Assembly (NCBI RefSeq): GCF_013284245.2
Contig: NZ_CP085876.1
Span: 1,729,501-1,793,500, forward strand
Reading direction: 5' to 3'
DNA: 64,000 nt
Origin: Brevibacillus sp. DP1.3A
Lineage (GTDB): Bacteria; Bacillota; Bacilli; Brevibacillales; Brevibacillaceae
The first letter of the stretch is position 1. The number at the start of each line of letters is the position of its first letter. The notes beneath the pieces were generated by a model that saw only the letters and a list, made by a program, of their open reading frames with translations, did no database searches and was not told the DNA's origin. Below are positions 54,174 to 63,931 of this stretch, one piece after another. Made by a program: the position numbers and the translations under genes.

Positions 54174-55160
54174 TTACTTCGCCAGGATTTCAGGAATCCT
54201 TTGCAGGAGCCATTCTCTTGTTGTCGCATCACTGCTAGATTTTTCGATGTCGATAAAGTAGACATATCCGTTTTTAACAGCAGGGAGGTCCTTCCAGATG
54301 CGTGATTTTAGCAGCTCCTGCGTTGATTTCTCCGCTTCCTCGCTCGCAGTATTCAGTATAAAGATACGATCTCCCGCTATTTCGGGCAAACGTTCCACAG
54401 AGATGAGTTCAAATCCTTTTTGTGCATCGAGTATTTCCTGAATGGGCGCAGTCGGCTTGAATCCATTTGTATCGTAGAGGACTTGGGAAAGCCCTGTTCT
54501 TGCCATGACAAACAGCCGATCACCCGGATAATAGGTAAAGACAGAGACGGTTTCTCCTTCTTTCATGATGCCAGACTCCTTCAGCTTCTTCCACATCTCT
54601 TCCGATTTGCGCTTGTAATCGGCAAGCCATTTGGTGGCTGCTTCGGGTTTTCCAATCATATCTCCGAGCTGGGTCATCCGCTCTTCCAACGGCGCGAATG
54701 TATCAAAAATGACGGTAGGGGCGATTTTGGATAGCTGTTCATATTCTTTTTCTTCGGTATTTGCATGGATGATCAGGTCGGGCTGTAATTCCAGGACCTT
54801 TTCGAGATTAATGGGAAAACCGACATTCTCGACATCGTGCAGCTGGTCCTCAAAGATTTGGTTGGCGTACCCGAATCCCCCAATCGGCTTCACGCCCAAC
54901 GCGAGCATATCGCCAAAGGTCTCACCGGAATAGATGATTCGTGCAGGGGAGACCGGGATGTTGCCTGCATGCCCGAGATAATCAGTATATGGACGCGTCT
55001 GGTTTTTCTGACTAGCCGCGCTGCTCGTTGTGCTCGTTGCTTCTTGTCCAAGCGTGGAAGCGGTAGTTGCTTGCGAAGCGGATGGACTGCATCCGATGAG
55101 CAAGCTGCTAGTCAGTATGAAGATTCCTAGTGTTCCGCTTATGTTGCGCATGTGTTTCAT
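54174..55160 (-). CDS. Iron-siderophore ABC transporter, substrate-binding lipoprotein
   Basis: A 328-residue FecB/FeuA-type protein. The lipobox is SSLLIGCSPS, followed by a Ser/Thr-rich linker, then the binding fold (PVSPARIIYSGETFGDMLAL, LQPDLIIHANTEEKEYEQLS, NGYVYFIDI). GGAGG lies on the minus strand before ATG 55160. A perfect Fur box is 43 bases upstream. It presumably delivers its siderophore to the two FecCD permeases at 58263-60352, although these lie 3 kb away. Confidence 0.92.
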   Translation of the reverse strand: MKHMRNISGTLGIFILTSSLLIGCSPSASQATTASTLGQEATSTTSSAASQKNQTRPYTDYLGHAGNIPVSPARIIYSGETFGDMLALGVKPIGGFGYANQIFEDQLHDVENVGFPINLEKVLELQPDLIIHANTEEKEYEQLSKIAPTVIFDTFAPLEERMTQLGDMIGKPEAATKWLADYKRKSEEMWKKLKESGIMKEGETVSVFTYYPGDRLFVMARTGLSQVLYDTNGFKPTAPIQEILDAQKGFELISVERLPEIAGDRIFILNTASEEAEKSTQELLKSRIWKDLPAVKNGYVYFIDIEKSSSDATTREWLLQRIPEILAK

Positions 55161-55203
55161 TTCTATTTTCCTCCAGTAGTCGTTTGAATCTGCTTGCTTT
55201 CAA

Positions 55204-55218
55204 TGATAATCATTATCA
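55204..55218. promoter_or_regulatory. Perfect Fur box
   Basis: TGATAATCATTATCA is an exact 15-base Fur palindrome, 43 bases before the minus-strand siderophore-binding gene. The strong match predicts tight iron repression. Confidence 0.92.
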
Positions 55219-55379
55219 GATATCGCTTAACAGCTCAATGGACAAACGTCATATAGCCATCATTGATTTTGTACAAAGGGAAGGATTTCACACGGACAGT
55301 TGTGGAGTTTGGACAAAAAATAATGGAGAAAATGCATTGTCAGATGGCGAGGAAACACATATGATCAGGATGCAAATAG

Positions 55380-55394
55380 TGAGAATGAGTATCA
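55380..55394. promoter_or_regulatory. Fur box upstream of the second binding-protein gene
   Basis: TGAGAATGAGTATCA fits the 7-1-7 pattern with mismatches, and a further GATAATCATC half lies at about 55399. The coding start is about 40 bases downstream. Confidence 0.65.
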
Positions 55395-55433
55395 ATTCGA
55401 TAATCATCAACAGATGCGAGAGAGGGTAGAAAG

Positions 55434-56408
55434 ATGGTAAGAACGGTTCGAAATGCAGGATTGGCATGGATGGCATTATTATTGATCATGATGCTCGTGT
55501 TAACTGCGTGTGCAGAAAAAGCAGCGGAGCCAACATCCACTGAGCAGAAAGCATCGACAGAGAACACCGCTGCAAAAACCAAAGTGGTTAAAGACGCCTA
55601 TGGCGATGTAGAAATTCCGGTAAATCCAAAGCGAGTAGCGGCGATTTATCAGGAGGACTTCTTGACAGCACTGGGTGTAACCCCGGTTGTCCAGTGGTAT
55701 CACCCGGCGTGGGGCAAACAGGATTACCTCGGGCTGGACGTGCCGCTTTTTGATATTACGGGAAGTATTGAAGCGTTACTTGCAGCCAATCCGGATATCA
55801 TCATTGTGGATGGCTACGCTGATCCTAAGAAATACGAGGAATTCAGCAAGGTAGCTCCTACGTACAAGCTGCCGGATGAACTCCGTAACGACACGATTGG
55901 AAGACTCAAGAAAATCGCCGAGGTGCTAGGCGTTCCAGAAAAAGCAGACGAAGCGATCCAAAAGTATAATGAGAAAATTGCGGATACCAAGGCAAAGCTT
56001 GAAAAGGCGATTGGCAACGAAACGGTGGCCGTCATTCGTTTGAACGTGGGAAATAAGCCGAATTTGGCCCTCTTCGGAGATGGCAATGTTTACACAGGCA
56101 TGCTCTATAAGGAGTTGGGCCTTACGCCATATTCCGCTGCCAAAAATCAAGAAACACACGTGGTATTATCAGAAGAAGCCATCCCGGCTATCGATGCAGA
56201 CCATATCATTGTGTTCCCGTCGAACGGCACGTGGACTTCCGAAGAAAACAAGGATGCGCTCAAGATTTTGGAGAGCCCGATCTGGAAATCTGTTCCTGCT
56301 GTGAAAAAAGGTCATGTCTACCCAATGGAGCGGACACATTGGCAATCCGGTGCCATGCTGGCCAATATGAAGAAGGCAGACGACTTGGTCAAAGCGTTTG
56401 TAAAGTAA
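55434..56408 (+). CDS. Second iron-siderophore ABC transporter substrate-binding lipoprotein
   Basis: A 324-residue FecB-type lipoprotein. Lipobox LVLTACAEK; binding fold with DAYGDVEIPVNPKRVAAIYQ, FLTALGVTPVVQWYHPAWGK and ANPDIIIVDGYADPKKYEEF. It is only distantly related to the first binding protein but closely matches the C-terminal domain of the AraC-type regulator immediately downstream. It belongs to an iron-regulated transcript with its own terminator. Confidence 0.92.
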   Translation: MVRTVRNAGLAWMALLLIMMLVLTACAEKAAEPTSTEQKASTENTAAKTKVVKDAYGDVEIPVNPKRVAAIYQEDFLTALGVTPVVQWYHPAWGKQDYLGLDVPLFDITGSIEALLAANPDIIIVDGYADPKKYEEFSKVAPTYKLPDELRNDTIGRLKKIAEVLGVPEKADEAIQKYNEKIADTKAKLEKAIGNETVAVIRLNVGNKPNLALFGDGNVYTGMLYKELGLTPYSAAKNQETHVVLSEEAIPAIDADHIIVFPSNGTWTSEENKDALKILESPIWKSVPAVKKGHVYPMERTHWQSGAMLANMKKADDLVKAFVK

Positions 56409-56420
56409 TCGAATTCAGTA

Positions 56421-56459
56421 GAGAAAGCGCGTCATTTCGGTTGATGCGCTTTCTTTTTT
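56421..56459 (+). terminator. Terminator of the second binding-protein gene
   Basis: GAGAAAGCGC-(G)-TCA pairs with TGA-(T)-GCGCTTTCTT, followed by TTTT. Confidence 0.88.
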
Positions 56460-56505
56460 ATTTGTGGAGCTTGTCGGCGGGATGTTTACTCATTATAATA
56501 TTAAA

Positions 56506-56520
56506 TGATAATCATTCTCA
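56506..56520. promoter_or_regulatory. Fur box upstream of the second AraC-type regulator
   Basis: TGATAATCATTCTCA has one mismatch to the Fur palindrome and lies 17 bases before ATG 56538. Confidence 0.85.
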
Positions 56521-56537
56521 CGAGAAGGGTGAGGGAG

Positions 56538-58130
56538 ATGAATAACGAAGCATCCGGGGCCAAGCTATCTCCACCATCATTTTTCGCAATGACGGCCATT
56601 CAAAAAGTAAATGTGGAAAGATGGCAGGACTATCAAGAGCCGGAAGACTACACGATGATTGTAGCAACAGACGGAGAAGGGCTCATTGAAATCGAATCAT
56701 CGACATATCGGTTTACGCGGGAGCGTTGCTGGATTGCATCACCGCGTCAGAACGTTCGGATCAGTTGCACGAGTCACGTTCTCGACTATTATTATCTGAC
56801 TTTTCGTGTCGTCCACACGGGAGCTCCGACGAAGGAACAAGCTTCTGAGGATTTTTTCTGTATGGGTGAGTTGACCTGCACGCCTTTTTCACGTGTCGTT
56901 GAATCGATTGCGGAGATTTACAAGCATCGCGATGCCACGGAGGCGCTGCAACGATTTTATAATCACGTGCGGTTTGAGGAATTGCTATGCGTTTTGGCCC
57001 AGCAAAATGTGCCAGGCAAAACTAGTTTGGACCCGAGGAGAGCTGTTGAGCGTTCAATTGCGTATGTAGAGGAGCATTACCAGGAGCCGCTGACCGTAGA
57101 GCAGTTGGCAGAGGAAGCGCATGTTGCACGTTGGCGATATACACAGCTCTTCAAAGAAATGACGGGACAACTACCACTTGATTACATCCATCATCTGCGG
57201 ATGAATCAGGCGAAGCAGCTACTGCTCATGACAGGTGATCGGATCCACGAGATTGCCCAAAATGTCGGATTCAACAGCGAGTATTATTTCAATCGTCGTT
57301 TTAAGCAGAGTGTAGGGCTCGCGCCAGGTAAATATCGCAACATTCATCGGGATGATTTACGAGTCGTCTCTCTTTATATGGAGGATTATTTGCTAGCCCT
57401 CGGCATTCGACCCGTCGTTCAATGGGCGCATACATATTGGGGGCAGCAGGACTATTTGGACCTTCATGATGTACCGGCGTACGATGTGCTGACAGATGAC
57501 GTGCAGCTCTTGTCCAGTCGTGCACCAGATGTCATTATGCTTCGGGAGTGTACAGGCTGGAAGGCGGATGTGTATGCCAAATGTGCCCGGATCGCCCTTA
57601 CATGCGTGATTCGGCAGTACGGACCTGAGTGGCGAAAAACATTGCGTACCCTCGGTGATCGGTTGGGTCGAAGTGAATTGGCAGAGCGGTCAATCGAGCA
57701 GTATGAACAGAAAGTAAGGGCTGCCAAAAATGTAATGGGACGTAGTCTCAAAGGGCAGAAGGTAGCCTTCTTACGCATATCGGCCGATCAAATCCTCGTG
57801 GAGAAAAACTACACATCGCAGGTGTTGTTTCAAGATTTGGAAATGGAGCCGGCTCCGCTGGTAAAAAAACAATTTGCCAAGCAGGTGAGAGAAGGGGTAT
57901 CGTGGGAAGAGTTGTCAACACTGGATGCCGATCACATTTTTTTCGCCTTTGACAAATGGCATCAGGGAAAAGCGGGTGCTGAACAGCTACAGCTCGACCA
58001 TCCCGTGTGGCATGCGCTTCCTGCTGTCCAAAATAAGAGGGCTTATCAGGTGGATTTCATGACCTGGATGAATCACGGTGTGATCGCCAACGGCAAAAAG
58101 GTCGACGATGTCTTGCGGGTGTTAGCGTAA
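56538..58130 (+). CDS. Second AraC-family regulator with C-terminal binding-protein domain
   Basis: A 530-residue Btr-type regulator with a cupin-like N-terminus, an AraC HTH (about 165-265; LTVEQLAEEAHVARWRYTQL, EIAQNVGFNSEYYFNRRFKQ) and a FecB-like domain (about 270-528; YMEDYLLALGIRPVVQWAHT). That domain parallels the lipoprotein upstream (FLTALGVTPVVQWYHPAWGK). ATG 56538 has AGGGTGAGGG upstream; the longer ATG 56505 frame start overlaps the Fur box. It probably senses the same siderophore as its neighbour and activates iron-uptake genes. Confidence 0.92.
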   Translation: MNNEASGAKLSPPSFFAMTAIQKVNVERWQDYQEPEDYTMIVATDGEGLIEIESSTYRFTRERCWIASPRQNVRISCTSHVLDYYYLTFRVVHTGAPTKEQASEDFFCMGELTCTPFSRVVESIAEIYKHRDATEALQRFYNHVRFEELLCVLAQQNVPGKTSLDPRRAVERSIAYVEEHYQEPLTVEQLAEEAHVARWRYTQLFKEMTGQLPLDYIHHLRMNQAKQLLLMTGDRIHEIAQNVGFNSEYYFNRRFKQSVGLAPGKYRNIHRDDLRVVSLYMEDYLLALGIRPVVQWAHTYWGQQDYLDLHDVPAYDVLTDDVQLLSSRAPDVIMLRECTGWKADVYAKCARIALTCVIRQYGPEWRKTLRTLGDRLGRSELAERSIEQYEQKVRAAKNVMGRSLKGQKVAFLRISADQILVEKNYTSQVLFQDLEMEPAPLVKKQFAKQVREGVSWEELSTLDADHIFFAFDKWHQGKAGAEQLQLDHPVWHALPAVQNKRAYQVDFMTWMNHGVIANGKKVDDVLRVLA

Positions 58131-58196
58131 ATATACAAAGATAAGTGCGCGTTTGTCCATTGACACTATTTTCATACATCGCCTAAAATTCTATTA

Positions 58197-58219
58197 TGAT
58201 AATAAGAATCAATATCATC
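58197..58219. promoter_or_regulatory. Fur-like site upstream of the permease operon
   Basis: TGATAATAAGAATCAATATCATC contains overlapping Fur half-sites (TGATAAT, GAATCA, ATATCA). It lies 44 bases before ATG 58263. Confidence 0.65.
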
Positions 58220-58262
58220 AAAAACAACTCAGCTCCATACTAACGAAAAAAAGGTGGCACGT

Positions 58263-59318
58263 ATGAGTCAACACGCACATTCCCTAAAAGAGGGGAATAA
58301 CGGAAAGCCGGTTGCGTTTCGCTCTCGCCCTTGGGCAGCGACGCTAATTTTGACCGGCGGAGTTTTCGCATTAATACTGGGGATGTTTTTATCTGTGTCA
58401 TTTGGAGCAGCGGACATCCACTTTGCTGTCGTATGGGAAGCTATTTTTCAATTTAATCCTGATATTACGCAACACCAAATTATTCAGGAGATTCGTTTGC
58501 CGCGCCTGCTCGGTGGTGCAATGGTCGGGGCCAGTCTAGCTGTTGCAGGTGCTATCATGCAAGGGATGACACGCAACCCGCTGGCAGATTCCGGATTGCT
58601 TGGTTTGAATGCAGGTGCCGGATTTGTTTTGGCTCTCTGCTTCGCTTTTTTCCCGGGTCTGCCGTTCATGTACCTGATTCTCTACAGCTTTTTAGGCGCT
58701 GGCATCGGGGCAGGTATGGTTTACGGGATTGGTTCCTTGGCAAAAGGTGGCTTGACTCCCGTGCGTCTCGTTTTGGCGGGTGCCGCATTGACCGCACTAT
58801 TGTCTGCGTTAAGCGAAGGGATTGCCCTTTACTTTAAAATTGGACAAGATTTGGCCTTCTGGTATGCAGGCGGTGTGGCGGGAACCAAATGGTTTCAGCT
58901 CGAAGTCATGTTTCCGTGGATTCTCGCTGCCCTTATTGGTGCCATGATGCTGTCGCGTTCCATCACGATGCTCAGTCTTGGAGAAGATGTTGCAAAAGGA
59001 TTGGGGCAGCGCACGGCGTTAGTGAAACTGGCAGGCATGATCATCGTTCTGATTTTGGCTGGATCAGCGGTTGCCGTTGTTGGGGCAGTAGGCTTTGTTG
59101 GATTGATCATTCCGCATATGACCCGCTTTTTGGTTGGGGTTGATTACCGATGGATCATTCCTTGCTCAGCCATTTTGGGCAGCTTGCTCGTCGTTTTCGC
59201 CGATTTGGCCGCAAGAATGGTAAATCCGCCGTATGAGACGCCGTTAGGGGCACTTATTGCGCTAATCGGTGTACCGTTCTTCCTTTACTTGGCGCGTAAA
59301 GAAAGAAGGGAGATGTAA
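58263..59318 (+). CDS. FecCD-family iron-siderophore permease (first)
   Basis: A 351-residue permease with about nine to ten TM segments. The family motif GMTRNPLADSGLLGLNAGAG lies at about 100-120, and GLGQRTALVKLAGM is the coupling-helix region. I choose ATG 58263, with AAGGTGG five bases upstream; GTG 58254 lies inside that site. The second permease follows after 2 bases, and the pair should form the membrane channel for siderophore import. Confidence 0.92.
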   Translation: MSQHAHSLKEGNNGKPVAFRSRPWAATLILTGGVFALILGMFLSVSFGAADIHFAVVWEAIFQFNPDITQHQIIQEIRLPRLLGGAMVGASLAVAGAIMQGMTRNPLADSGLLGLNAGAGFVLALCFAFFPGLPFMYLILYSFLGAGIGAGMVYGIGSLAKGGLTPVRLVLAGAALTALLSALSEGIALYFKIGQDLAFWYAGGVAGTKWFQLEVMFPWILAALIGAMMLSRSITMLSLGEDVAKGLGQRTALVKLAGMIIVLILAGSAVAVVGAVGFVGLIIPHMTRFLVGVDYRWIIPCSAILGSLLVVFADLAARMVNPPYETPLGALIALIGVPFFLYLARKERREM

Positions 59319-59320
59319 TC

Positions 59321-60352
59321 ATGCAGCATATTGTTTCCCTTTACCAAACCCGCAAGAGAAATAGAGCCTTTGCGGTTATGACGATACTCGCTATCCTCAT
59401 TTTCATCGCGTTTATCATCAGTATGAACACAGGCTACATACGGTTGTCACCAAGCGATCTGCTGATGACGCTGATCGGTTCTGGAACAGACAAACAAAGC
59501 TTGATCTTGTTTGAATTCCGCTTGCCGCGGATTGTTATCTCCCTCCTGATTGGGGTAGGACTTGCGGTATCCGGGTGTATTATTCAAGGGATTTCCCGCA
59601 ATGCATTGGCCGAACCCGGTATTTTAGGGATCAACGCTGGTGCTGGCTTGATGGTGATGCTGTTCATTTCGTTTTATCCATCCACGTCTGCCGCACCTGT
59701 TTTTTTGCTGCCGGTGTTGGCTTTGTTTGGAGCCAGCGTGACAGCAGCGCTGATCTTCGTATTGTCATATAAGAGACACAAGGGATTGTCTCCGACCCGT
59801 ATTGTATTGACGGGGATTGCCGTGGCGGCTGGGATGAGTGCCGCGATGATCGTCTTGACGCTGAAGCTGAGTCCGGATAAGTACCAGTTTGTGGCGACTT
59901 GGCTCGCCGGTAGTATTTGGGGGACCAACTGGAAGTTCGTTCTTTCGTTGCTGCCTTGGATCGCCATTTTAATCCCTTATGTTTTTTACAAAGCACGTGT
60001 TATGAACGTGCTCAATTTGGGAGAAGAGTTGGCAAAAGGCTTGGGTGCACCTGTTGCCAAAGAGCAATTGAAGCTGCTGGCTGCCGCAGTCGGGCTTGCT
60101 GCTTCCTGCGTGGCAGTGAGTGGAGGCATCGGTTTTGTCGGGTTGATTGGTCCGCATTTGGCCCGCAGACTAGTGGGGCCAAAGCATGAGATGCTTTTGC
60201 CTACATCAGCGCTGGCGGGTGCGCTATTGGTCATCGTGGCTGATACTATCGGACGCTGGATCATGCAGCCGTCTGAGATTCCAACTGGTATCGTTGTAGC
60301 CGTTATCGGTGCTCCGTATTTCTTGTACTTGCTGGCACGTTCAAAAGCATAG
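59321..60352 (+). CDS. FecCD-family iron-siderophore permease (second)
   Basis: A 343-residue permease. It has GISRNALAEPGILGINAGAG at about 85-105, GLGAPVAKEQLKLL in the coupling region and GIGFVGLIGPHLARRLVG near the C-terminus. GGGAGATG precedes ATG 59321. No ATPase gene follows, so the pair must recruit an ATPase encoded elsewhere, as FeuBC does with YusV in B. subtilis. Confidence 0.92.
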   Translation: MQHIVSLYQTRKRNRAFAVMTILAILIFIAFIISMNTGYIRLSPSDLLMTLIGSGTDKQSLILFEFRLPRIVISLLIGVGLAVSGCIIQGISRNALAEPGILGINAGAGLMVMLFISFYPSTSAAPVFLLPVLALFGASVTAALIFVLSYKRHKGLSPTRIVLTGIAVAAGMSAAMIVLTLKLSPDKYQFVATWLAGSIWGTNWKFVLSLLPWIAILIPYVFYKARVMNVLNLGEELAKGLGAPVAKEQLKLLAAAVGLAASCVAVSGGIGFVGLIGPHLARRLVGPKHEMLLPTSALAGALLVIVADTIGRWIMQPSEIPTGIVVAVIGAPYFLYLLARSKA

Positions 60353-60373
60353 TTTCGCAAATTGTGGATTTGG

Positions 60374-60415
60374 CGAGCGTTTTCCCGTCTAGTTACGAGG
60401 GAGACGCTCGTTTTT
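60374..60415 (+). terminator. Terminator of the siderophore permease operon
   Basis: CGAGCGT-TT-TCCC pairs with GGGA-G-ACGCTCG, followed by TTTTT. Confidence 0.87.
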
Positions 60416-60551
60416 GTATACAGCGAAGTAGAGATCAGGCAATTTGGGAATTGAAAAGAGGGAAATGTTGGAGGACAATGGGGAGAAGAAGCAAACGCCT
60501 TGTGTTTGCTATAATAACAGCATAAGCATGTATCGGGACGAGAAGGAGTAA

Positions 60552-61568
<1,017 letters not shown>

Positions 61569-61586
61569 TTGAGGAGTGAAAAAACC

Positions 61587-62666
61587 ATGTGGACAAACAA
61601 TCCTATCACTTCCCGTTTACATTTGAAATGGCCGATTATTCAGGCGCCAATGGCAGGCGGAGCGACCACACCTGCGCTGGTAGCCGCTGTCTCAGAAGCA
61701 GGGGGACTCGGAACGCTCGGTGCTGCGTATATGTCTCCTGAGCAGATTCGTGAGGCGATCAAGTCCATTCGGGCGCTAACGGACAAACCATTTGGCGTGA
61801 ATCTGTTTATTCCGGAAGATTTCGATACCGACCAGCCGATCGCAGAAGGCGTTGCCCAGGCAATGAATGATGTGCGAGATCGATTGGGCATCCCGCACAA
61901 TCCGCAGGTGACGCAATTTACAGAGCCGTTTGCTGAGCAGATGGCTGTCGTCTTGGAGGAACAGCCCGCCGTTTTTAGCTTTACCTTTGGAGTTCTCGAT
62001 CATCGCTTGATGGCAGAGTTGAAGCAGCGGGGAATCACTGTCATCGGAACAGCGACAACCGTTCGCGAAGCGATTGCATTGGAAGTGAGCGGAGTCGATA
62101 TGATTGCCGCTCAAGGCAGCGAAGCAGGCGGGCACCGTGGGTCCTTTTTGCCGGATTCGCCAAGCAATATGATTGGAACAATGGCGCTCGTCCCGCAAAT
62201 GGTGGATCGGGTCAAGGTTCCCGTAATCGCGGCAGGAGGGATCATGGATGGGCGGGGGATCGCAGCAGCACTCGCGCTCGGGGCACAGGCGGCACAGCTC
62301 GGAACGGCTTTTCTAACGTGCAAGGAGAGCGGAGCACATGCCCTGCACAAGAAAGCCATTCTGGAGACGCGTGAAGAGTCCATCGTGATGACACGTGCTT
62401 TCTCTGGAAAATGGGCAAGGGGCATTCAAAATGAGTTTATGACGACACTCGCCCCACATGATCCCGAGCTCCCGACCTATCCGGTACAAAATGCCCTGAC
62501 CAAAGACATTCGAGCCGCAGCGGGCAAGCAGCAGCAAAGTGCGTACATGTCGATGTGGGCGGGACAGGCAGCTCCACTCAGCCAGGAAATTAGCGCGAGT
62601 GAGCTCGTTGAAAAGCTGGCAGCGGAGACGACGAGGATTTGCAGCAATCTGGGGCAGCCCCAGTAG
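61587..62666 (+). CDS. Nitronate monooxygenase family flavoprotein
   Basis: A 359-residue FMN-dependent enzyme of the 2-nitropropane dioxygenase family. It has IIQAPMAGGATTPALVAAVS at the start, the catalytic His in AAQGSEAGGHRG (about 185) and PVIAAGGIMDGRGIAAALAL for FMN phosphate. ATG 61587 has GAGGAG at an 11-12 base spacing. The enzyme oxidises nitronates such as propionate-3-nitronate. It follows the fusion gene by 18 bases and may share its transcript. Confidence 0.9.
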   Translation: MWTNNPITSRLHLKWPIIQAPMAGGATTPALVAAVSEAGGLGTLGAAYMSPEQIREAIKSIRALTDKPFGVNLFIPEDFDTDQPIAEGVAQAMNDVRDRLGIPHNPQVTQFTEPFAEQMAVVLEEQPAVFSFTFGVLDHRLMAELKQRGITVIGTATTVREAIALEVSGVDMIAAQGSEAGGHRGSFLPDSPSNMIGTMALVPQMVDRVKVPVIAAGGIMDGRGIAAALALGAQAAQLGTAFLTCKESGAHALHKKAILETREESIVMTRAFSGKWARGIQNEFMTTLAPHDPELPTYPVQNALTKDIRAAAGKQQQSAYMSMWAGQAAPLSQEISASELVEKLAAETTRICSNLGQPQ

Positions 62667-62711
62667 AATAAACGCGCAAAGAAAGCCACGCTAAAGACGG
62701 AGGAAATCAAA

Positions 62712-63881
62712 TTGAACCAGGAATACGCTCTCAAAGGGAACCTTGTCGCAGATGGACAGGAATTGCATAATGGTCTCGTAGTCGTGGAAGATGGAACGAT
62801 CACCTATGCTGGCAAGGCAGATGAATATGGAAAAGCTTTGCCAGACCAGGTGGTGATAGTAGAGGATGGCTGGATTTGCCCTGGATTCGTCGATATGCAC
62901 ATGCATGGGATTGACGGATACGACACGATGGACGGGACACCGGAATCACTTCAGGCCATCTCAGCTGCACTTGCACGGCATGGGGTGACGTCTTTTTTGG
63001 CGACGACGATGACGGCTCCTTATGATCAATTGGAGCAGGTGCTGGTAAACATCGCGCAGAACTGCAGAGAAGGGCTTCCGGGGGCACAAGCGATCGGCAT
63101 CCATCTGGAAGGTCCGTGGATCAATCCTCGTTACAAGGGAGCGCAAAAAGAAGAAAACATTGCGACACCCAAGCTTGATGCCGTGCAAAAGCTTTACGGG
63201 CTTTCAGAAGGTCTGATCAAGGTCGTAACGATTGCGCCTGAACAACCGGAAGCACTCGAAGCGATTGCATGGTTAAAAGAACGCGATGTCATCGTGTCTG
63301 CTGGACATACAGGAGCTACGTTCGCCCAAGCGACGGAAGCGGTAGAGGCGGGCGTACGCCATTTTACACATTGCTTCAATGCCATGACAGGGCTGCATCA
63401 TCGAGAGCCGGGTGTAGTGGGCGCCGCGATGTATCATGAGCAGCTGAGCACCGAGCTGATCGCAGATGGCATCCATGTGCATCCAGCGGTCATGAAGATT
63501 TTGTATCGGGTCAAAACGGCAGAACGGCTCGCGCTCGTCAGCGATTCCATGCGGGCAGCCGCGATGGGCGAAGGGACGTACGACCTTGGTGGGCAAGAGG
63601 TTCACGTCCATGATAATCAGGCAAAGCTCGCGGATGGAACACTTGCTGGAAGTATCCTGACGTTGAATCGGGCGGTCGGCAATATGGTGACACTAAGCGG
63701 AGTCTCTTTGCCAGATGCAGTGGAAATGGCTTCCCTGACACCGGCAAGCATCCTTGGCTTTGGCGAGCGTAAAGGACGTCTGGCGGCAGGATATGATGCA
63801 GATATTACGGTATTGAATTCACAATTTGACGTGACCATGACGTACGTTGCGGGTAAAGAAGTCTATGACCAGTCAAAATAG
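62712..63881 (+). CDS. nagA: N-acetylglucosamine-6-phosphate deacetylase
   Basis: A 389-residue amidohydrolase: metal motif DMHMHGIDGYDTMDG (about 62), Glu ligand in GIHLEGPWIN (about 134), SAGHTGATFAQATEAVEAG, FTHCFNAM and the catalytic Asp in LVSDSMRAA (about 277). TTG 62712 has GGAGG at a good distance. It releases acetate from GlcNAc-6-phosphate for glucosamine-6-phosphate and glycolysis. No nagB or nagK is adjacent; the BadF-type kinase at 4234 could supply its substrate. Confidence 0.94.
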   Translation: MNQEYALKGNLVADGQELHNGLVVVEDGTITYAGKADEYGKALPDQVVIVEDGWICPGFVDMHMHGIDGYDTMDGTPESLQAISAALARHGVTSFLATTMTAPYDQLEQVLVNIAQNCREGLPGAQAIGIHLEGPWINPRYKGAQKEENIATPKLDAVQKLYGLSEGLIKVVTIAPEQPEALEAIAWLKERDVIVSAGHTGATFAQATEAVEAGVRHFTHCFNAMTGLHHREPGVVGAAMYHEQLSTELIADGIHVHPAVMKILYRVKTAERLALVSDSMRAAAMGEGTYDLGGQEVHVHDNQAKLADGTLAGSILTLNRAVGNMVTLSGVSLPDAVEMASLTPASILGFGERKGRLAAGYDADITVLNSQFDVTMTYVAGKEVYDQSK

Positions 63882-63892
63882 CTTCTTAATAG

Positions 63893-63931
63893 AAAAAAGC
63901 AGTCCAAGGTCGCTCTTGGATTGCTTTTTTA
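63893..63931 (+). terminator. Terminator of nagA
   Basis: AAAAAAGCA-G-TCCAAG pairs with CTTGGA-T-TGCTTTTTT. The last 60 bases of the window hold one more GC hairpin (CCCCGGAC... GTCGGGG region) but no gene. Confidence 0.92.
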
